Assembly: GCA_041493205.1 (NCBI GenBank)
Contig: JBGPYM010000117.1
Span: 1 to 9,171, forward strand
DNA: 9,171 nt
From: JBGPYM01 sp041493205
GTDB taxonomy: Bacteria > Bacteroidota > Ignavibacteria > UBA10030 > UBA6906
Reading direction: 5' to 3'
Of the stretch, positions 5,872-9,171 are shown piece after piece. Position 1 is the stretch's first letter. Each line of letters starts with the position of its first letter. Under the pieces are notes generated by a model. The model had not been told where the DNA came from and did no database searches. It saw nothing but the letters and a program-made list of their open reading frames with translations. The position numbers and the translations under genes are program-made.

Positions 5872-7581
5872 CTAAAGATCATACCCGAGCTTGACAATGA
5901 GGTCGAGCTGGCTGTTCCCCACCAGGTGCGGGAGGCCGCTCCCGCCGGCGGCGGAGATGAGCTGATACTCCACTGAAGGGACAACTGAAAGGTCCGGTAC
6001 GATGTACAACGTCGCACCTATGCCTGCGGTGAGAAAACTCTGATATGAGTATGCGGGGGTAAAGAGGTCGGAAACGATGTTGAACCGCACAATCCCCACT
6101 CCCGCCTGGACGAACAACGGCGGGACCTCCTCCAGGGGGTGATACCGGTACGACGAGGAAAGTGAAAACGTTTCGATTTTCGTCTCAAAAACGGGAAGAG
6201 AGGCGAAAAAGAAGCTCGAGAATTCAATCCGCATCGGTATCGATGAATACGCGGCGCTCGAAACAAGTGCACTTCGCTCATTCAGGTAGAATGCAGCATC
6301 AATCCCGAACGAAAGACTATTTTCGTGTTTTGTGGCAAAGGTGAAGAAACCACCTCCGACATCCTCCCGGCTGAAACGGCCGACGCGCACACTCTGCCCC
6401 ATCCCGGCCGACACCTGGATCCGGTGGAGCGGGTGCGTTGGTGGTTGCGGTCGATCCGGGAAGAGGAGACCCGGTGTCACGTTGATTGAGAATTCGAACA
6501 TCTCCTGCGGGAGACGGCGGGCCATGAACGTTTCTTCCCGGACGTTGTGCCAGGGGGACGCATATCCCGCCGTCAGCGTGACACCTTCGGCACCCACACC
6601 GAGCGTGAGACCGTGCGTGAAATAGCTGCTGAGCCCGGTTTTCGGACCCCAGGATGTGTTTCCAAATGTGAACTGTTGGAAGAACTCCCAGCCCCCGCCG
6701 AGAGGAAGCGGGTTCCAGAGGAAGGCGAGCCCCGTATGGAGAGCCGCATCTTCAGGGAAATCGCTCCAGTCGTTGAAGAGATTCGTGAATGACGACACAG
6801 CCTGTCCGCGGTCGTCCCGCTTGTCGAAGGGCTTCGTCATTTCGAGCCCGAGTGCGAGCGAGAAATGCTCGTCGCGGACAACTTCCCCGTAGACGCCAAG
6901 ATTCAGATTTGCCGGTGGGGGATCTTTCTGTATGATCGGCTCACTTTCAGTGATGGTGGGTGAACCGGTGTATTCTACCGCAGTCCCGAACTCCGTGAAA
7001 GAGAGCCCGAATGTGATCCGCCGGTCAAATGCATCCGGGTAATACTGGACGCCCCCGCCAAGGAGAAAAGCCTCCGCCCCGGCACCCCCGATTTTGTCCC
7101 AGACGTAACGAGCCTGCATTCCCGCGGCAAACTCGCCCCAGAATTCGCGCGCATATCCGGCCGCGACAGACCGTTCGTATGCCGTCACTATTCCGACACC
7201 ATCCGGGTTAGCCGCCGTTGTGACGGCAAGATCTCCGTACTCCTGATCAAGGTATTCAATGCCGAAGGAGCCAATATCTGGAATCGTCACGGCGCCGCCA
7301 AGGGATTTCAGGCGAATATCGTCGCTGAAGGGAACATACCAGGGATTGCGGTAGAGGCTGACGGTCAGTCCCCGTGCATGAACAAGCGCCGCGGGATTCA
7401 GCCTGAGAGCATCCGCCACAAAGGGGAGAGCGGATCCCTGCTCGCCGAACCCCTGCGCAAGGACGCTCCTCGACATGCCGAGTGATGGAAAAGCAGCACT
7501 GAGATTCTGAGCATGAACACCTGCGCAAAAACAGAGAGCGAGGATGACGCCCAGAAACGGTTTTCTGATGTGTGAAGGCAT
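5872..7581 (-). CDS. Outer-membrane protein with PorV/FadL-like N-terminal barrel and a second C-terminal barrel-like domain
   Basis: The 569-aa product has a signal peptide (about 1-24, ending CAGVHA before Gln25). Residues 25-370 look like a PorV/UPF0164-type barrel of the FadL superfamily: the early segment ADALRLNPAAL (57-67) matches the 'NPAxL' plug-region signature, and many amphipathic strands follow (for example FGLSFTEFGTAVEYTG, HTGLAFLWNPLPLGGGWEFF, GLTLGVGAEGVTLTAGYASPW). A proline-rich linker (372-386) leads to a second strand-rich domain (387-569) that begins like a new small barrel (RIQVSAGMGQSVRVGRF) and ends LIVKLGYDL. PorV is known as a shuttle protein of type IX secretion in Bacteroidota, but nothing here proves that role. 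The ATG at 7581 is decided by a strong GGAGG 6 nt upstream; an in-frame GTG at 7650 would put 23 residues before the signal peptide. A candidate promoter lies at 7696-7727. Confidence 0.85.
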   Translation of the reverse strand: MPSHIRKPFLGVILALCFCAGVHAQNLSAAFPSLGMSRSVLAQGFGEQGSALPFVADALRLNPAALVHARGLTVSLYRNPWYVPFSDDIRLKSLGGAVTIPDIGSFGIEYLDQEYGDLAVTTAANPDGVGIVTAYERSVAAGYAREFWGEFAAGMQARYVWDKIGGAGAEAFLLGGGVQYYPDAFDRRITFGLSFTEFGTAVEYTGSPTITESEPIIQKDPPPANLNLGVYGEVVRDEHFSLALGLEMTKPFDKRDDRGQAVSSFTNLFNDWSDFPEDAALHTGLAFLWNPLPLGGGWEFFQQFTFGNTSWGPKTGLSSYFTHGLTLGVGAEGVTLTAGYASPWHNVREETFMARRLPQEMFEFSINVTPGLLFPDRPQPPTHPLHRIQVSAGMGQSVRVGRFSREDVGGGFFTFATKHENSLSFGIDAAFYLNERSALVSSAAYSSIPMRIEFSSFFFASLPVFETKIETFSLSSSYRYHPLEEVPPLFVQAGVGIVRFNIVSDLFTPAYSYQSFLTAGIGATLYIVPDLSVVPSVEYQLISAAGGSGLPHLVGNSQLDLIVKLGYDL

Positions 7582-7587
7582 GGAAGT

Positions 7588-7592
7588 CCTCC
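7588..7592 (-). promoter_or_regulatory. Ribosome binding site of the large outer-membrane protein gene (GGAGG)
   Basis: GGAGG lies 6 nt before the ATG at 7581. It is the strongest SD in the window and rules out the GTG at 7650 as the main start. Confidence 0.75.
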
Positions 7593-7695
7593 GGGACGAG
7601 CGCGCAGCGCACAGGATTGGGACACATCCCCCGCGCACGGGAAGACTCACGGGAGACTCAGGATTTCACGAAGGGGAGGTGTAAAGAACAGGAAT

Positions 7696-7727
7696 GTAAG
7701 ATACGGCGATCTGCCAAGGAGAGCAAT
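7696..7727 (-). promoter_or_regulatory. Candidate Bacteroidota-type promoter upstream of the large outer-membrane protein gene
   Basis: On the minus strand ATTG (7727-7724) is followed after 20 nt by TATCTTAC (7703-7696), close to TTTG-N19/20-TAnnTTTG. It sits in the 185-bp intergenic region between the polyketide synthase and outer-membrane protein genes and would give a 5' leader of about 110 nt. The rest of this intergenic region shows no terminator and no small gene. Confidence 0.35.
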
Positions 7728-7766
7728 AACAGATGGAACGAACAACGCGCGCGCTGACAGATTTTT

Positions 7767-8816
7767 CTACCACTTCACGATGGCACCCTCGACTGCGAGT
7801 CCCGGGCCCATGGCGACCATTACACCAGTGTCTCCTGCCGCCGGCGATTCATGGTGCATTGTTTCGGCAAGGACGAAGAGGATGGTGGGCGAGGACATGT
7901 TCCCGAAATTTTTCAGCACCGCGCGGCTGTGGGAAAGCTGATCTTCGGTCAGTCCGAGTTCCGTCTTGATGCTGTCGATGACCTTTCTTCCTCCGGAGTG
8001 GATGATCCAGTGGCGGACGTCGCCCGAACGGAGGTTGCCTCCGGCCAGCAGCTCACCGACAAGTTTTGCGGCGAGGCCTCCCGCAGCATCCCGGATGTCT
8101 TTGGAGAGAACGATGCGCAGCTTTCCCTCGCGGAACTGGAAACCGACGGTATGGAGAAACGAGGGCTCAAGGAGAGTTTCAAAACGGACAATTTCCGGGC
8201 CCTTCCCGGCATCGTGGTTGCCGATGAGCACTGCGGCGGCGCCGTCGCCGCAGATGGCGTTCCCGACGACCGTTTCCAGCGAATCGTCCACGTAATAGCA
8301 GGCCGAGCAGATCTCGACCGCCACCACCAGCGCATGGCGGTCGGGATACGCCTTCACGTAGTCGAAGGCCCTCTGCAAACCCGGCATTGCCCCTGCACAA
8401 CCCATCCCGATCAGGTCCGCGCGCTGAAGGTTTGTCCGGAGCCCCAGTTCCTTTACCAGGATTGCGGAGAGGCCCGGGCACAGGTAGCCGGTACACGAAA
8501 CCGCAACGATAAAGTCAACATCACGGGTGGTCGCGCCGGCATCTGCGAGACATTTGCTGATGGCCTCGCCGGCGAGCACAACCGAATGCTTTGCAAACCG
8601 GGCATGAAGATCGTCCGCCGACTCGTTGGGAACGAACGTTTCCTTGTCGAACGAGAAATGCCGGTACTCGATGTCGCTGTTCATGAAGATCTGTTCGATC
8701 CTCGGGTTCCGGTACATCGGGAAGTAGTGCGCGGAGATGTCGTAGATCTCCCGCTGCGTGTAGCGGCGCGGGGGGTTGGCGGTGCCGATCCCCATGAGGC
8801 GGGGGTGAGAATCCAT
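7767..8816 (-). CDS. Type III polyketide synthase (chalcone/stilbene synthase family)
   Basis: This homodimeric cytosolic enzyme would extend an acyl-CoA starter with malonyl-CoA and cyclise the chain to pyrone, resorcinol or phloroglucinol-type products. The 349-aa product has the full thiolase-fold triad: Cys140 in LIGMGCAGAMPGLQRA, His273 in WIIHSGGRKVID and Asn306 in LKNFGNMSSP. The family's C-terminal MGPGLAVEG loop (336-344) is also present. Compared with plant chalcone synthase, the region before the GFQF segment (about 212-228), which holds the CHS Phe265 equivalent, is shorter, and the Phe215 region reads CSACYYVDD. Starter and product therefore cannot be predicted. The ATG at 8816 has GGAG 5 nt upstream; the in-frame TTG at 8867 and GTG at 8843 have none. 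No methyltransferase, reductase or oxidase gene adjoins it. It lies 56 bp downstream of dusB. Confidence 0.94.
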   Translation of the reverse strand: MDSHPRLMGIGTANPPRRYTQREIYDISAHYFPMYRNPRIEQIFMNSDIEYRHFSFDKETFVPNESADDLHARFAKHSVVLAGEAISKCLADAGATTRDVDFIVAVSCTGYLCPGLSAILVKELGLRTNLQRADLIGMGCAGAMPGLQRAFDYVKAYPDRHALVVAVEICSACYYVDDSLETVVGNAICGDGAAAVLIGNHDAGKGPEIVRFETLLEPSFLHTVGFQFREGKLRIVLSKDIRDAAGGLAAKLVGELLAGGNLRSGDVRHWIIHSGGRKVIDSIKTELGLTEDQLSHSRAVLKNFGNMSSPTILFVLAETMHHESPAAGDTGVMVAMGPGLAVEGAIVKW

Positions 8817-8821
8817 GCATT

Positions 8822-8825
8822 CTCC
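8822..8825 (-). promoter_or_regulatory. Ribosome binding site of the type III PKS (GGAG)
   Basis: GGAG is 5 nt before the ATG at 8816 and supports that start over the upstream TTG and GTG codons. A second, out-of-frame ATG (8820-8818) lies between the two. Confidence 0.5.
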
Positions 8826-8872
8826 GTGTGCGGTGTCATTCACTAAACAACCGGAGGCGCAAAACAATTCCG

Positions 8873-9171
8873 TCAGGCGGTCTCGAGGGGGGGGGAATAG
8901 AATTCGAGGAACTTCGTGAGGTGGTCCAGAATCGGAGCCGCCTCGGTGAACTGCATCAACTCCATGCGGATCTTCGACACGTGCGGCATCCCGCGGAGGA
9001 ATCCCGAGTAATGCTTCCGGAGCTCAATCACGCCGGCACGCTCTCCCTTGTAGGCGACGGAGAGGCGGAGATGTTCCTTGAGGAGATCCACCCGTTCCTC
9101 CACCGTGGGATCGGGGAGGAGCTCGTCATGCTCAAGGTAATGCCGCGTCTGGCGGAAGATCCATGGATTCA
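8873..9171 (-). CDS. dusB: tRNA-dihydrouridine synthase (DusB-like), C-terminal 98 residues, start outside window
   Basis: The family reduces specific uridines in the tRNA D-loop to dihydrouridine using FMN and NADPH. The window shows only the C-terminal part: it opens with NPWIFRQTRHYLEH, the conserved segment at the end of the TIM-barrel catalytic domain, and continues into the small helical tRNA-binding domain with the characteristic RKHYSGFLRGMPHVSKIR. The frame is open to the right edge. The nearby GTG (9103) is not the start because the conserved sequence continues upstream of it. A run of nine C lies in the last codons (SPPLETA). Assignment to DusB rather than another Dus subfamily is based on the RKHYxGxLxGxP pattern and on DusB being the usual form outside proteobacteria. 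Confidence 0.9.
   Translation of the reverse strand, partial: NPWIFRQTRHYLEHDELLPDPTVEERVDLLKEHLRLSVAYKGERAGVIELRKHYSGFLRGMPHVSKIRMELMQFTEAAPILDHLTKFLEFYSPPLETA

Noticed and set aside
7582..7650. N-terminal extension of the large outer-membrane protein from a GTG at 7650
   Set aside because: It would place 23 residues before a good signal peptide, while GGAGG sits at ideal distance from the ATG at 7581.
7699..7766. Possible terminator after the type III PKS gene
   Set aside because: The alternating GC stretch (GCGCGCGCG) is self-complementary but has no stable loop and no following U-tract.
7851..8846. Plus-strand open frame of 331 codons
   Set aside because: It mirrors nearly the whole type III PKS on the other strand. 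No domain, signal peptide or ribosome binding site supports it.
1..9171. Defence system, CRISPR array, prophage or insertion sequence
   Set aside because: I saw no repeat-spacer pattern, transposase, integrase, terminal repeats or nuclease-toxin gene; the genes look chromosomal and intact.

Overview
The window is a compact, GC-rich stretch of bacterial chromosome in which all ten recognisable genes lie on the minus strand, so transcription runs from right to left. Two outer-membrane beta-barrel proteins with signal peptides (one with a PorV/FadL-like N-terminal half), a PolX with a PHP domain, and promoter-like motifs of the TTG-N20-TAnnTTTG kind together suggest the Bacteroidota/Chlorobiota/Ignavibacteriota group. 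That placement is an inference; there is no rRNA or other phylogenetic marker here.

In transcription order: the C-terminal end of a tRNA-dihydrouridine synthase (8873-9171, cut by the right edge); a type III polyketide synthase (7767-8816); a 185-bp intergenic region holding a candidate promoter; a two-part outer-membrane protein of 569 aa (5872-7581); and a small outer-membrane beta-barrel protein of 213 aa (5181-5822).

Then comes a tightly packed cluster. It starts with DNA polymerase X (3382-5127), whose candidate promoter sits so close to its ATG that the mRNA may be leaderless. A ferredoxin-fold [2Fe-2S] ferredoxin (3092-3385) starts inside the polX stop codon (ATGA overlap). One base further on is a thioredoxin-fold [2Fe-2S] ferredoxin (2716-3090). 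A 316-aa protein I do not recognise follows (1761-2711), then endonuclease III (1005-1706), then a DHA2-type MFS drug exporter cut by the left edge (1-986).

The most interesting part is this cluster. Two base-excision-repair enzymes, endonuclease III (a [4Fe-4S] DNA glycosylase/AP lyase) and PolX (gap filling plus a PHP nuclease/phosphatase), bracket two structurally unrelated small ferredoxins and an unknown protein, with 4-base overlaps and 1-4 base gaps between four of the genes. A shared redox-linked repair role is a hypothesis, not shown by the sequence. Also notable are the double-barrel outer-membrane protein and a type III PKS without visible tailoring genes. No RNA genes, mobile elements, CRISPR arrays or convincing intrinsic terminators were seen. 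No stretch over 300 bp lacks a gene.
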